Below are positions 10,103-21,319 of a DNA stretch of 64,000 nt, one piece after another. The notes beneath the pieces are model-generated. The model ran no database searches. It saw only the letters and a list, made by a program, of their open reading frames with translations, and was not told the origin of the DNA. A program made the position numbers and the translations under genes. Source of the stretch: Aporrectodea caliginosa (lineage: Eukaryota > Annelida > Clitellata > Crassiclitellata > Lumbricidae); assembly GCA_020284085.1 (NCBI GenBank), contig JACEVL010000143.1, positions 1,997,746 to 2,061,745 of the forward strand, given 5' to 3'. Within the stretch, counting starts at the first letter, position 1, and every line of letters begins with the position of its first letter.

Positions 10103-10351
10103 GATAACATTGGATAACAAACTGGCATAGAGAGCGAGAGGTACCGAGATCGAGTCCCGTAGGCGGACATGCTTTGTAGGCTGCTATTAGCGCCGTGTAT
10201 TGCAGGCTGTCTGTTCTGTTAGTAGTTAAGATTTATGTCTTCTGTCATTTGTGTTCTTGTGACTTGTTTAATTGTCATAACAAGTAAATGTACAACGCAG
10301 TGTGTTTGTCAGGCGCTTCAATAAAGAAAAGATTATTATTATTATCATTAA
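10103..10351 (+). mobile_element. tRNA-like SINE family C, copy 1
   Basis: The head GGCATAGAGAGCGAGAGGTA with box-B-like GAGATCGAGTCCC is followed by AGGCTGCTATTAGCGCCGTG, GTAGTTAAGATTTATGTC and TTGTCAGGCGCTTCAATAAA, then a TTATTATT tail. Copies occur at 16.7 (plus), 25.2 (minus), 27.0 (minus) and 27.3 kb (plus). Confidence 0.75.
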
Positions 10352-10498
10352 TACATACATGCATGCATTCATATACATACATACCTTACATGAATACAGA
10401 GAAGGAAAGAGACATAAAGAACACTTGGAAAAAGTAGAGACCAAAAAGCAAAGTAACCAAGTAATAACAGAAAGAAGCTTTCCTGGAAGGTGGAAATG

Positions 10499-10705
<207 letters not shown>

Positions 10706-11162
10706 GATGGGTCAGAAAAAATAAATAGCCACCTGGAGAATCAACAAGAGGCTGGAGCCCCCCACATAGCATCCCAATCCATTGCTTTCAATGACTTTCG
10801 AGTGGGGCCTAATGAGTGTAGTCCTTCCACGGGACTTCTGGCAATCATCAAGACCGACCCTAGGAGGAACAAAAGGCCAAACCTTCCCAGACTCCATCAG
10901 GTAGAAAGGGCTGGTGGGTCCAAGACTACACAGAGACACTATCAGCCACGCTATTACAGCCAATTCACAACCTATCACTTACAAGATGCACCAATAAGCT
11001 TCCAATACACCAAACAGATAAGACCAATACTGATTGATACCACATGCACCTAAACACAGCAGCTCAGCCCAATACCGGCCACGTCTCAACCCCACGTCAC
11101 ACCCCCATCTATAGACTTCTTAAGGTAAGGCATCAACCCTGGTACAATTTAGTATCCATAAA

Positions 11163-11262
11163 TACCATCATCATCGTCGTCGTCATCATCATCATCATCT
11201 TCATCATCATCAGTTCCTGAAGCCAGTCATTTGGCGGCAATGGATAGGAATAAATGTTCTAA
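11163..11262 (-). mobile_element. LINE 3' end with (GATGAT)n tail, copy 2
   Basis: In minus orientation: CATTTATTCCTATCCATTGC, a GCCAAATGACTGGCTTCAGG block, then ACTGATGATGATGA and a long GAT/GAC tail. It matches the copies at 1.8 and 22.2 kb. Confidence 0.6.
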
Positions 11263-11289
11263 ATATACCAGGGTGTAATGGCTAAGCAG

Positions 11290-11540
11290 GAAGAGCCGTT
11301 CTTTAGGCCATGGGCAGTAACAGTTAGCACCTTTGCACCTTTACCCTGAGGATGTGAGGGCGGGTGGCCAGTCCCTTCCTTGCTGTCAGATCTTCCCACT
11401 GACAGTGTACAGTCTGTGTAATAATGGCTACATCCACTAAGGGATTAAATGGAGCAAAAACTTTGAAACATTTTTTCTATCCTGGTGGGAATTTAAACTC
11501 CAACTATTCAATTGACAGTCCAGCATGCTCACTGCTACAT
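11290..11540 (-). mobile_element. SINE family A, copy 4
   Basis: This minus-strand, fairly diverged copy has GTGGCCAGTCCCTTCCTTGC, ACTGACAGTGTACAGT and the complement of the anticodon region (TTGACAGTCCAGC). Its tRNA head ends at about 11,540, exactly where copy 5 begins. Confidence 0.75.
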
Positions 11541-11825
11541 AGAAGAACAGCAGTCCCTTGAGCTAGCCTGAGAGGCAGCCATTAGTATGAAGTGTTAGCG
11601 ATTTCATTTTCTTCGCCTCAGCATATGAGAGTGGGTGGCCAGTCCTCTCCCTCACTGTCTCATTTTCCCACTGACAGTGTACAGTCAGTGTACTCATGAT
11701 AGCTGTGGTGGCTACGGGCAAAGGTGGAGCAGAAAACTCTAACCAAATTGCTGCCCTGGTGGGGATTTTGAACCCTGGCCTCTCAGCTGACAGTCCAGCA
11801 CGCTAACCACTACAATACACTATCT
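11541..11825 (-). mobile_element. SINE family A, copy 5 (head-to-tail with copy 4)
   Basis: A near-complete minus-strand copy: AGAAGAACAGCAGTCCCTTG (complement of the element's tail), TGTTAGCGATTTCATTTTC, then the complement of box B (GGGATTTTGAACCC) and box A (CTAACCACTACAATACACTA). With copy 4 it forms a direct tandem of two SINEs in the same orientation. Confidence 0.85.
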
Positions 11826-12059
11826 TGCTACAACATAAACCCTAATTTATTAACAGACTTACAGGAACAAACACCAAATCCGAGACAAACTTTCCTTGGG
11901 GGATAAATCAACAAACAGAAAACTGTAAATTTTGCATGACTTTGAAAGCAAGTAGGCAGTCGTAAACAGCCAACGACTGCACTGTTTACCACCAGGATTT
12001 AGGATCCTGCTGACAACACAGGCCACAAACCACTGCATCTGATGGTGAAATACCACACA

Positions 12060-12300
12060 ACAGACCTCCGGTATAGTTGCCCCGAACCAGAAACAATGCA
12101 GGAGCTGTCAATGAAACGGGGGCATATCAATCGTTGGCTGTTGGCGTCTGGAGGTTCAACGCATCCCTAGGGGCGGTCGTTGTGCTGCGGCCATGAGCAA
12201 ACCAATTGCCCCGTGCCATCAGCCGATGCCCTCCCTGCTGGGCATTAGATACCGACACAATCATAATATCGGGAAATAAACAGACTCACTTTTCGAGATC
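12060..12300. other. Unassigned GC-richer single-copy stretch
   Basis: There is no open frame of useful length, no repeat ends and no match elsewhere in the window. It contains several CpGs. I cannot say what it is. Confidence 0.4.
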
Positions 12301-12322
12301 ATCATTGTAAATTCCTGTCAGA

Positions 12323-12500
12323 GGACAGCAATCCGACAACCAATAAGCAACAATCCGACAACCAATAAGCAACAATTCGACAACCAATAAGCAACAATCC
12401 GACAACCAATAAGCAACAATTCGACAACCAATAAGCAACAATCCGACAACCAATAAGCAACAATTCGACAACCAATAAGCAACAATTCGACAACCACAAA
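12323..12500. repeat. 22-bp minisatellite
   Basis: About eight near-identical units of CAACCAATAAGCAACAATYC plus GA. The unit contains CCAAT. The three overlapping minus-strand ORFs (12286-12602) repeat a short Leu/Val/Cys motif every 22 residues, because three 22-bp units make 66 bp, and they are not genes. A looser cousin array (GACAACCACAAAGCAACAA) follows at about 12,665-12,900. Confidence 0.95.
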
Positions 12501-12609
12501 ACAACAACTGAGGACAACATTAATAGTCAGAATGTTGTTCGCATACTGATTAGATTTGGTCATGGATAGAATTTGATGTTTATGTGCATTTATATTGCTC
12601 ATGCTTGTT

Positions 12610-12662
12610 CACCAGAGTGCTGTTTGGCAGCTGGTTATATTAAAGAATATACTTACTTACTT
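12610..12662 (+). mobile_element. Retroposon 3'-end fragment with (ACTT)n tail
   Basis: GGCAGCTGGTTATATTAAAG followed by AATATACTTACTTACTTT resembles the ends at 14.08, 14.78 and 42.9 kb (GATTAGCAACTGGTTAATAA). It is a very short 3' remnant. Confidence 0.4.
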
Positions 12663-13019
12663 TAACTAGACAACCGCAAGCAACAACTGGATCACCTGCA
12701 ATGCAACAACTTGACAACCACAAAGCCACAATTGAACCACATGCAGAGCAACAGTCTGTCAATCCTACTACAACAACAGACAACCTGCAATGCAACAATC
12801 TGACAACCACAAAGCAACAATTGGACAACCTACACAGTACCAACCATACAAAATAAGAATGGGTGTTGCACAAAATGACAACTGGACAACCTGACTTATA
12901 ACATCCTAACAACGACCACCCCAACAGATCTATTTCCAACCACTAGTCTCTCCCTACATCTCTTCCTGCATGCATATGCTCAAATCCCAATACGTACAGC
13001 AGTTGTAAAATTACTTAAA

Positions 13020-13310
13020 ACATATTTTAGCCATGTTTTCATCGCTCATCCGACTTCTACTTCTACTATAGCACATTTCCATCCCTCATCCAACTTCTAC
13101 TTCTACTATAAATATTTTTATCGCTCATCCAACTTCTAGTTTTACTGCAATAATTATTATAGCATCAATAACATGGTTTCATCGATCATCCAACTTCTAC
13201 TTCTGCTAAAAATATTCTCATCAAACTTCTAATGTTACAGCAATAATTTAGCATTAATACCATGTTTTTATCGCTCATCCAACTTCTAGTTTCACTATAA
13301 CATATATTTA
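13020..13310. repeat. Degenerate CATCCAACTTCTACTTCTAC repeat
   Basis: Five or six imperfect units of CGCTCATCCAACTTCTA followed by TTCTACTATAA-like or TTTTACTGCAATAAT-like sequence. Unit length is irregular. Confidence 0.75.
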
Positions 13311-13471
13311 TGAAAGTGCTGTACGTATTGGGACTTCGGTTATTGGAATTTGGGTATATGCTCCTGCATGAACACACTGCCTAAGACCGTCCGTCATTCC
13401 TTTGGACACAGTACGAGAACAACACAACAAAGTTGTAAGTTAATCAGAGGAATGTAAGCAACATGTCTTTA

Positions 13472-14090
13472 ACAGTCCCTCCAAAGCAGCGTTGCAGAGT
13501 ATAACTCTTGCTAAAGCAGCTTTGTAGTAGATGCCTTCTTTCTAACGATCATTACCTGCTGCTAATGTCAGTGTTTTCTGTCAGAATTTTTCCCTGAAGA
13601 GTGTCATCATTCAGTCCAAGAGCCAGTTTTTATATTTGCTGTTTGAGAGGAGGGCACTTCATTTGAGAAGTCTAACATCAAAGATACTGCAAAGGTCTTA
13701 AAGTGGAACCAGAGCCAAAAGGCCATACTCTGCCAATTGCAAGAGGCTCATCACTTATTCTGCAGTAAAATTCCATCTTCTCTTTCATGACTTTTCAAGT
13801 TACCAAGTTTTTATGACCTTTAAAGTTTTCCAATTTTTATGACCTTTCTAAGTTTCCCATTGTGCAGACTGTGACATGCTTTACTTTCCCAAATGTTATT
13901 GTGTTTTACCTTCATACATTTTTATATTTTTCACAACGTTGTTTAATTTTCTCAGATTTCTATGACCTCTTGGTTTTTCATATTTTTATGATCTGCAACC
14001 TTCACCCTAACCAATGGGAGGGCCAAGTCAATGGAGTGTGTTTACTAGATGTCTGTACACCAAAGTGTGATTAGCAATTGGTTAATAATG
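13472..14090. repeat. ~620-bp duplicated segment, copy 1
   Basis: It matches 14,167-14,787 almost throughout: the same AACAGTCCCTCCAAAGCAGC start, TAACGATCATTACCTGCTGC in the middle, and TTTACTAGATGTCTGTACAC near the end. The two copies are direct and about 75 bp apart. Both finish in a retroposon-like end (GATTAGCAATTGGTTAAT). No open frame is conserved between copies, so this is a non-coding duplication. Confidence 0.9.
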
Positions 14091-14166
14091 AACATACTCA
14101 CTGTTAGTTTTCCTAAACTCACTGTCACTCGGTTTTTGATGACAAGTAAATGGTCACCCTACTATA

Positions 14167-14787
14167 ACAGTCCCTCCAAAGCAGCCTTGCAGTATATCTC
14201 TCACTTCCTAAAGCAGCTTTGTAGTAGATTCCTTCCCTCTAACGATCATTACCTGCTGCTAGTGTCAATGTTTTCTGTCAGAATGTTTCCCTGAAGAGTG
14301 TCATCATTCAGTCCAAGAGCCAGTTTTTATATTTGCTTGCAGAGCTGTTTGAGAGGAGGGCACTGCAATTGAGAAGTCTAACATCAAAGCTACCCTAAAG
14401 GTCTTAAAGTGGAACCAGGGCCAAAAGGCCATACTCTGCCAATTGCAAGAGGCTCATCACTTATTCTGCAGTAAAATTCCATCTTCTCTTTAACGACTTT
14501 TCAAGTTACCAAGTTTTTTATGACCTTTAAAGTTTTCCAAAGTTATAAGTTTCCCAATGTGCAGACTGTGACATTCTTTACTTTCCAAAACGTTATTGTC
14601 TTTTAACCTTCATACATTTTTATATTTTTCACGACCTTGTTTAATTTTCTCAGATTTCTATGACCTCTTTTGGTGTTTCATATTTTTATGATCTGCAACC
14701 TTCAGCCTAAACAGTGGGAGGGCCAAGTCAATGGAGTGTGTTTACTAGATGTCTGTACACCAGAGTGTCATTAGCAATTGATTAATC
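14167..14787. repeat. ~620-bp duplicated segment, copy 2
   Basis: Direct copy of 13,472-14,090 with scattered substitutions and small indels. It carries an extra CTTGCAGAG near 14,336. Its right edge runs straight into the (ACTC)n array. Confidence 0.9.
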
Positions 14788-14791
14788 AACT

Positions 14792-15003
14792 CACTACTAC
14801 TCACTCACTCACTCACTCACTCACTCACTCACTCACTCCTCACTCACTCACTCACTCACACACTCACTCACTCACACTCACTCACTCACTCACTCACTCA
14901 CTCACTCACTCACTCACTCACTCACTCACTCACTCACTCACTCACTCACTCACTCACTCACTCACTCACTCACTCACTCACTCACTCACTCACTCACTAC
15001 TCT
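14792..15003. repeat. (ACTC)n microsatellite
   Basis: About 200 bp of ACTC tetranucleotides with a few breaks in the first third. It is likely highly length-variable. Confidence 0.97.
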
Positions 15004-15019
15004 GACTCAGATGTATGTA

Positions 15020-15245
15020 TGTATGTATGAGCACTTGTTATAGCGCCCCTTCAAGATTTCTCAGACTCACTCCCGACTACAGCACGCTGAATCGGAGTTT
15101 CACGCTGAGCGCACAATTGCGAGTGAAGGACTGCCCACTACGCGGCGGCTTGAGGTGGATTCACTGCAACCCTCCGGCTGCAAGGCACCGAACAACCCTG
15201 CACCTCACCGCGCCCCACACAGATGGGTGCAGACTGCTAATATGA
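15020..15245 (-). mobile_element. Retroposon-like fragment (GCGCTATAAC end)
   Basis: On the minus strand this ends with AAGGGGCGCTATAACAAGTG and a CATACATACATAC tail, typical of LINE/SINE 3' termini. Inside, GTCCTTCACTCGCAATTGTG resembles the body of SINE family D (GTCCTTCACTCACAATTGCT). It may be a chimeric or related SINE. The plus-strand 76-codon ORF is a shadow. Confidence 0.4.
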
Positions 15246-15249
15246 ACAC

Positions 15250-16370
15250 AAATCTGCATTGATTTTTGTTGCAGCTACAGCTACTACTCACAGTGCAAGG
15301 AATTATCACAAGTGATTAAATCCAGGATCAAAGACCGATGGATACATCACAGTGTGGCAATGAGAATGAAGTCTGTCCTTCCGTCAGCCTACCATGAAAC
15401 ACACCCATAAATGTTTATGACATACTGAACAGGCAAAAACAGTTAATCAGAGATTAATGATCATTTAATAATCAGTTCGAATTTGATGCTTTGTAAACGG
15501 TAGCACCGTCGTAAATAACCTATTTATGCTTTGTAATCCACTGGGCCCAGTATGGGAATTGTAAAAAATAATTGGGGGAGGGGTTAGACGTTGATTCATG
15601 TGCAGTTTGGGTGTGACATGTAGACTTTACTATGGGATCCTCAGAAGGACTGGGGGTTGAACCCCCAACCTCCAACCCCCTCTGACAATTCTCACCCTGA
15701 CTGGGCCATCCTTTGGGAACAATTGTCCTTCGAAAACATGAAAATTACTAATAGGAGACAGCTCCATAAATATTTTCAGCTCATCTTAAATCATAATTAT
15801 TCAGATATGTCAGATTCACATTCAGCACCTTTGCAAGGTTCTTCACAGGAAAATCAAATAAAATCAGAAGCCACTCTATAATTATATGACTTACCAAAAA
15901 CCACATCAATAAATTTCATTGGATCAAATAGATAGGTAGTGATAAGCCCAGAATCGGGCCAAAGACTGAGCTAGCTACATACAGTTGACCAAGGCCTAGA
16001 ATAGGGCCAATTTTTTTTTAAATTGAATTAAAGCATATTCTGCATGTAAGCAGCAACCTTCAGGAAGTCAGGCTATAAATTTCGGCCCTTTTTGGTCCAA
16101 AATTTGTGCACTTTATATCATTTCAACTTTCACTAATAAATATCAATAATCACAAGTTACCCATTTGAAAATTCAAATGCATGCAACTCATAGAATTCCA
16201 GTATTTTTATTTTTATATTTAATTTAATCTTTATTGACAAATCTAATTCGCTGATATATAAACTATTTATGTAACAAATTTTAGCCCAAAAGGTGCAAAT
16301 TTGAAATTTATTGACAATTGTACTTTCCAGCTGTTCTGGTAAGTGATAGAAGGTCCAGTTCTCTTCTGAG
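15250..16370. other. Unassigned stretch with a possible short MITE
   Basis: Mostly AT-rich. At about 15,544-15,710 the ends GGGCCCAGTATGGGAATT and AATTCTCACCCTGACTGGGCC-like sequence are roughly inverted, so a decayed MITE is possible. I see no coding evidence. The 72-codon minus ORF at 16,157-16,375 is low complexity. Confidence 0.35.
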
Positions 16371-16419
16371 ATCACAGATACACAAATATATATATATAGT
16401 TACATACACACATACACAC

Positions 16420-16426
16420 AAACAAT

Positions 16427-16462
<36 letters not shown>

Positions 16463-16468
16463 TACATC
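16420..16468. repeat. (CA)n microsatellite
   Basis: About 14 CA units followed by CATACATACAT. Confidence 0.95.
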
Positions 16469-16678
16469 TAATCAGAAGCACTCTTCTCTTGTGTGAAGCT
16501 ATTCTTCAAGCTGAGTAAGAAAGCACTCTTTGGATTCCAAAAGCAGAGGTATGAAAATGCAAGGCAGATGTACAATTAAATAGGATACACTACATCTCTG
16601 CAGATGACATGCACTGGGAACTGGGATAGATCAGACATTAGATGATTCTCCCCAGCGTCAAAGGCAGCTAGGGGGCCT

Positions 16679-16927
16679 GATAACGCATTGCATAACACAC
16701 TGGCATAGAGAGCGAGAGGTACCGAGATCGAACACCGTAGGCGGACATGCCTTGTAGGCTGCTATTAGCGCCGTGTATTGCAGGCTGTCTGTTCTGTCAG
16801 TAGTTAAGATTTATGTCTTCTGTAATTTGTGTTCTTGTGAATTGTTTCAATTGCATAACTGTACACTGTAACCGGTTGTGGTTTGTCAACCGGATTGTTT
16901 CAATAAAAGAAAGAATATTATTATATT
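16679..16927 (+). mobile_element. tRNA-like SINE family C, copy 2 (second subfamily)
   Basis: The 5' half matches copy 1 (GGCATAGAGAGCGAGAGGTA, AGGCTGCTATTAGCGCCGTG). The 3' end differs: CACTGTAACCGGTTGTGG and TCAACCGGATTGTTTC before AATAAAAGAAAG. The fragment at 25.2 kb shares this alternative end, so the family has at least two 3' subfamilies here. Confidence 0.75.
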
Positions 16928-17086
16928 AGTAGTGCTTACAGAGTAATACAGGCTCACAGCAGCCAGTTTATGTTTGGTGGCATCCGAAATAAATATTAAA
17001 TGTGTAGAGGCCGCCAGAAAGACATTCAAATCAAGACATGATCATTGAACATTGAACCAGCAAGTGGTTAGTATTCATGCAATAAG

Positions 17087-17727
17087 TATGGCTGCGGAAG
17101 TTAATGACAAATCGTTAATTAATTTTAACGATTAAATTTATTTATAACGATTAATGGAAGACTGCTTGTTATATTCTATAAGGTGCCCGGTATTATCGGC
17201 TAATTTATGCCCTTGTGATTAATAAATCCAACAACTCTTACTTATTTACATATTTCCAAAGGAAGTTGTAGCTTGAAAATAAACAAGTGAAATGGTGGCC
17301 AGTAATACAATTGCTAAGTTTAAACAGATATCAGGGCAATTAAGCTCAGAGTTGTTTCTTTTGATAGTCACTTTTTGGGATTATTAGAGTGAAGTTGTTT
17401 AAGTTGTTTAGTGTTTAGCTGTCAACTAAACACATTGCTCACTACAACAACCTAGCAGTGTTAAAATGCTGGTTTATTTAGGTAATCGGTTGTAGGAAGA
17501 CATTTGAACTGAAAAACATAAACAAGACTACTAATACGAACAAACAACTACGACGTAACTACTAACTAGCAATACATATTAATAATACTATTAACAGATA
17601 AACACTGAATAACGTTAATTTGATATTTGTCATTACTTATTGGGGAATACAATTAATCACAATTAACTATTAATTAATCGTAAACTCTTAGTTAACTATT
17701 AAAAAAATTTAATCCTTAACAGTCCTA
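17087..17727. mobile_element. hAT-like non-autonomous element, 641 bp, TSD GCAATAAG
   Basis: The left end TATGGCTGCGGAAGTTAATG and inverted right end TAGGACTGTTAAGGATTAAA are diverged inverted copies. Both are followed by ATTAATCGTTAATT-like AT-rich palindromic runs. A perfect 8-bp direct repeat GCAATAAG flanks it (17,079-17,086 and 17,728-17,735). The interior is AT-rich without a transposase frame. Confidence 0.8.
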
Positions 17728-18194
17728 GCAATAAGTAACACATTAATTTAATTACCGTCAGTCCATACGCTGAGCAAGGAATCTTAGGCATGGGTGGATC
17801 GAAGAGACATCATTCAACAAAAGCAATTCAGTACAAATAGGTCATAAACCATTTGACAATATATTTTACTGCTCAAGATGATGCTGTTTCTACGTAATGC
17901 CCACAGGTACGTGTGTTCCAGATGGCTGGTGCCAAAGAGTCGAGCAGCTGCATGCAACGAATAAAGAATGTTGCAGCCATCAAAACCGTACCAAGTCAAG
18001 CCAAGGACAGCAGTAAAGAAGCCAATAACGGAAAGGCATAAAGCACAGTGACTGCAGCACTGACTGTAAAACAAGCAGTCATAACCCACTTCAAGCAACT
18101 GGGTGCCATCCGGAAAATTGCCCTCCCCACCTTGCATGCACGTGCATTTTTTGTATTTTTTTACACTCCCCACTTGCGTACGTCCCCCACCCCA

Positions 18195-18310
18195 ATCTTA
18201 TAGTAGTAGCAGTTTAAGTTTAACGACACTGTGTGTCTGTGTGAAAGCAAAGATCATTAGCGTCGCCCTCCTCCTTCATCCAGGCTTGGGACTGGCACTG
18301 CCAGAGTAAC
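18195..18310. repeat. Dispersed repeat E, copy 1
   Basis: Matches 35,530-35,645: TTTAACGACACTGTGTG, AGATCATTAG, then the CACCCTCCTCCTT-type block and CTTGGGACTGGCxCTGCCAG. Read on the minus strand it looks like a LINE/SINE 3' portion. Copy boundaries are uncertain. Confidence 0.55.
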
Positions 18311-18319
18311 GAATCCTAT

Positions 18320-18990
18320 ATTTATTAATCCACGCAGGACCAATAAAGGATTAATATTAATATTTCGGACACCATGCTGAGCTGGGTGATAACTAATAGC
18401 AGTCAGAGCTAATGTGGCATACAAGCTACACCACTCCCACAGTCCTACTTCTCCCAGTAGTACTTGTCTGATAGCTGTTTGGTCACTTTGGTGGCTCATT
18501 TGAACAAGGCCAATAATAGACAAATTATTATGGATGTTTCACCTCACACCCCACCCCGTTTTCTACGCCTACGTACATAATCAATAATAATATAATACCC
18601 CATGCACAAGCACATACATTTTGGTAAACACCTCCAATCCTCCATGCATACATACTAACTGGATTGCCTCTGGTAGACAAAACAAGGTGGCTTCGAGAAT
18701 CGTTAAATGCCAACAACTATTGATCAAAGAGAACCAGGATGGAAGTAATATATATATATATATATACACACCTATACTCATATACTTGTCAGTTTTAATT
18801 AACTCTTGCCATATTGTAATAGTACAACCTAATGAAAAATTGGGACTAATCAGGGAAATTAGGAATATGGGAGCAATCAGAGGCTGTCTAAGCTACCCTT
18901 AGTGTTGCCAAATTGATTTAGAATAGAAGTTCATCTGCATGCAAACAATCTTCAGATAACTAGGAAAATAACCACTGGCAAGCTCCCATA
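18320..18990. other. Unassigned stretch
   Basis: No supported gene or element. A short TA run at about 18,748-18,766. The overlapping small ORFs here are low complexity or cross the TA run. Confidence 0.4.
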
Positions 18991-18991
18991 C

Positions 18992-19135
18992 ACACAAGTC
19001 ACACATATACACAAAACGCCACCAACACACACACACAAACCACCACCCACACACAACCACCCACCCAAACCCCACACATCACCTGCACACACACCACCCA
19101 CACACACAAACAAACACACACACACGCACAGAACC
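18992..19135. repeat. CA-rich degenerate low-complexity tract
   Basis: ACACAC and CACCCA-type repeats without a fixed period. Confidence 0.85.
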
Positions 19136-19509
19136 CAACCACAAGATTGTCATCGACAGGTGACATTATATGACACCTGGTTCTCTGACATTTATTGCAC
19201 TGACAATCTGTCAAGCAATGTTCAGCTCTTCCCAAATTTGCAACAACAGAACAGACCCTCCTCCAGAAACACCCAGGAAATAGCATGCCACTGTTAACTG
19301 GTATTGTTGCTTTATAAATTGCCATTGCTACAAAACTACAGGCCCACACACCATTGGCTGATGAACAAACCGATAAAATGCAGAAAAAGACCTGCCATGG
19401 CAAATTGCTGGTGATTACCTCAGTTGGATGAATTTGGCTCAAGTAGCACCAATGCCCTGGCAGTTGTACAAAAACCAAATACAAGGTGCTGTCAAAGCAT
19501 GCAGTCTGT

Positions 19510-19781
19510 GCGGGCAGATGGTTGAATGGTAAGACGCTGGCATGAGGATCAGAAGAACACGGGTTCGATACCTGCTAGTCCGTACAGTTGACTCAGCCCT
19601 CCACTCCCTAGAGATGACTTAAAATGAGGAGTAGGACAAAAGGGCGCCTTCCAGGCTGTCACACAATGAAATTTGACTACTGTTAAACTAGTCATCATCT
19701 GTTCCTACTATATCGTGTAATCTTACTGCACACTTGTCAGTTTTAATTAAAAAAACAAATATTATTACTAAATTATTATTA
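19510..19781 (+). mobile_element. tRNA-derived SINE family B, copy 2
   Basis: Good tRNA-like head: GATGGTTGAATGGTAAGACG (box A region) and ACGGGTTCGATACC (box B). The body TGACTCAGCCCTCCACTCCC, CATCATCTGTTCCTACTAT and TGTCAGTTTTAATTAA is followed by an AAAT/ATTATT tail. Confidence 0.85.
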
Positions 19782-20011
19782 TCCTGCACCAACTGCATTT
19801 GTGGCAATATTGGCATGCCTCGGTATCATCAGTGCCTGCGTGCATTCCATATTATCCCCAACACTGAATACTTTGAGTGCACACCGCTGAATAAGGACTC
19901 ATATATGCTTGCTCCATATTCTTCATTTCTATTTTAATACAGTAAAAGAAACTGTTGTTACATATTTTAGTATAGTCCTCACCTATTTCTAAAGTCCAGA
20001 TCAGTTGCTTA

Positions 20012-20184
20012 GTCAGCCAGCCAGCCAGCCAGCCAGTCAGTCAGTCAGTCAGTCAGTCAGTCAGCCAGCCAGTCACTCAGTCACTCAGCCAGTCAGTCAG
20101 TCAGTCAGTCAGTCAGTCAGTCAGTCACTCAGCCAGTCAGCCAGCCAGCCAGCCAGTCAGCCAGTCAGTCAGTCAGTCAGTCAA
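20012..20184. repeat. (CAGT/CAGC)n microsatellite
   Basis: CAGT and CAGC tetranucleotides with occasional CACT. Confidence 0.95.
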
Positions 20185-20819
20185 GCAGCATTTCCAACAA
20201 CAGTACATGCTACAACATTGTATGGTTTCTATAGGATCAAGGTTCTCTGTAAAGTAATGTTAAGATGACAATAATATGATGCAGACACATGGGCAGAATG
20301 TTCTAAAGCACTGTCCTATTTCTATTCAGTTGTCAGCATTTGTTTTACATATCACTTCAATCATAATCATCACTATGTTTGACAATAATTTGTAATTAAA
20401 GCCTTGCCTTATCTTACCTAATGTTCTGTTTAAAGTCGCAACCAATTAATAATCTTTTCATTAAAGTCCTAACTAATCAGAAATGTGCATCATTAGCCAT
20501 TTCTCCTGCATTAATTAGACAGGCAAACAAAAACTGTCAGAGTCAGGTGTGATTCTCCGGTTACTGCTTGAAACATTAGTTTAATATGAATATACTCCGC
20601 TCTATGTACTTGGTTTCATGCACTTTTATGGCAACACTAATCACTAATGGCGTCAAAACGTCCATTCTGCAGGGCTTCCCAGTCGTCTACAATCCCTGTT
20701 CAGCTCAATTTATGTCATCGGTGTTGGCAAATACAACGCATAGGTCAACTGACGCTGGTACCATTGTCGATGCTACTTGCTATGGTTTGCCAATGTTACT
20801 CGACTGCTGTCAATTGTTA

Positions 20820-20930
20820 ACATTGCACCAGCCTCCGTTGGCTCTGTGTCACCATTTCACATTCACCAAATATACAAGGTTCATCATGACAAGCTCCATT
20901 CTCATTTACAGCCACAATGGGATCATCACA
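20820..20930 (-). other. Possible cysteine-rich exon (weak)
   Basis: On the minus strand a good acceptor-like pyrimidine tract (ATTCTCTTTGGTGTTACTCAG, of which the last three bases are 20,931-20,933) is followed by 37 codons with five cysteines. These include CHDEPCIFGECEM, whose spacing resembles the first part of an EGF-like module. The frame then stops. No partner exon is identifiable nearby. It could be a decayed or chance exon, and the plus-strand 140-codon ORF here is equally unsupported. Confidence 0.18.
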
Positions 20931-21253
20931 CTGAGTAACACCAAAGAGAATAATTGCACTAGGGAAATGTCAATCTCCAATAGATGTTGCAGCACTCGAT
21001 ACAGGTAACACCAATTTCAAAGCTTAAACATTCACAAAACCTGGAGTCCATACAGTGCTACACATGTTATAAAAGATCAAAATTTCAAATACACCTTCAC
21101 TAATTAACTAACTAATTAATATTTAACAGAGATGAGTACTGAATGCATTTAATATTAATGAGAATAATAACAATGATAACACTGCTGCCTTCCAGGGCAC
21201 CATGTCAAGGCTACCCGACGCTGAGGAGTGACCACCTCAACAATAATAACAAT

Positions 21254-21266
21254 TATACTATTATTA

Positions 21267-21315
<49 letters not shown>
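21254..21315. repeat. (ATT)n microsatellite
   Basis: About 19 ATT units. The surrounding plus-strand ORF is a poly-leucine artefact. Confidence 0.95.
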
Positions 21316-21319
21316 AGAA

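Noticed and set aside
12286..12602. Three overlapping ORFs with a repeated Leu-Leu-Ile-Gly-Cys-Arg motif
   Set aside because: All three frames stay open because the 22-bp unit lacks stops. This is a property of the minisatellite and not a repeat protein.
17814..18173. 119-codon minus ORF with a hydrophobic, cysteine-rich middle (CALCLSVIGFFTAVLGL)
   Set aside because: It looks membrane-like, but I found no homology cue, no partner exons and no clear donor. A real exon cannot be excluded but is not supported.
18999..19484. 161-codon minus ORF with several cysteines
   Set aside because: Its last third is the CA-rich low-complexity tract and the rest shows no recognisable pattern.
20586..21008. 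140-codon plus ORF
   Set aside because: No domain, no codon-use or splice support. It is antisense to the equally weak cysteine-rich exon candidate.
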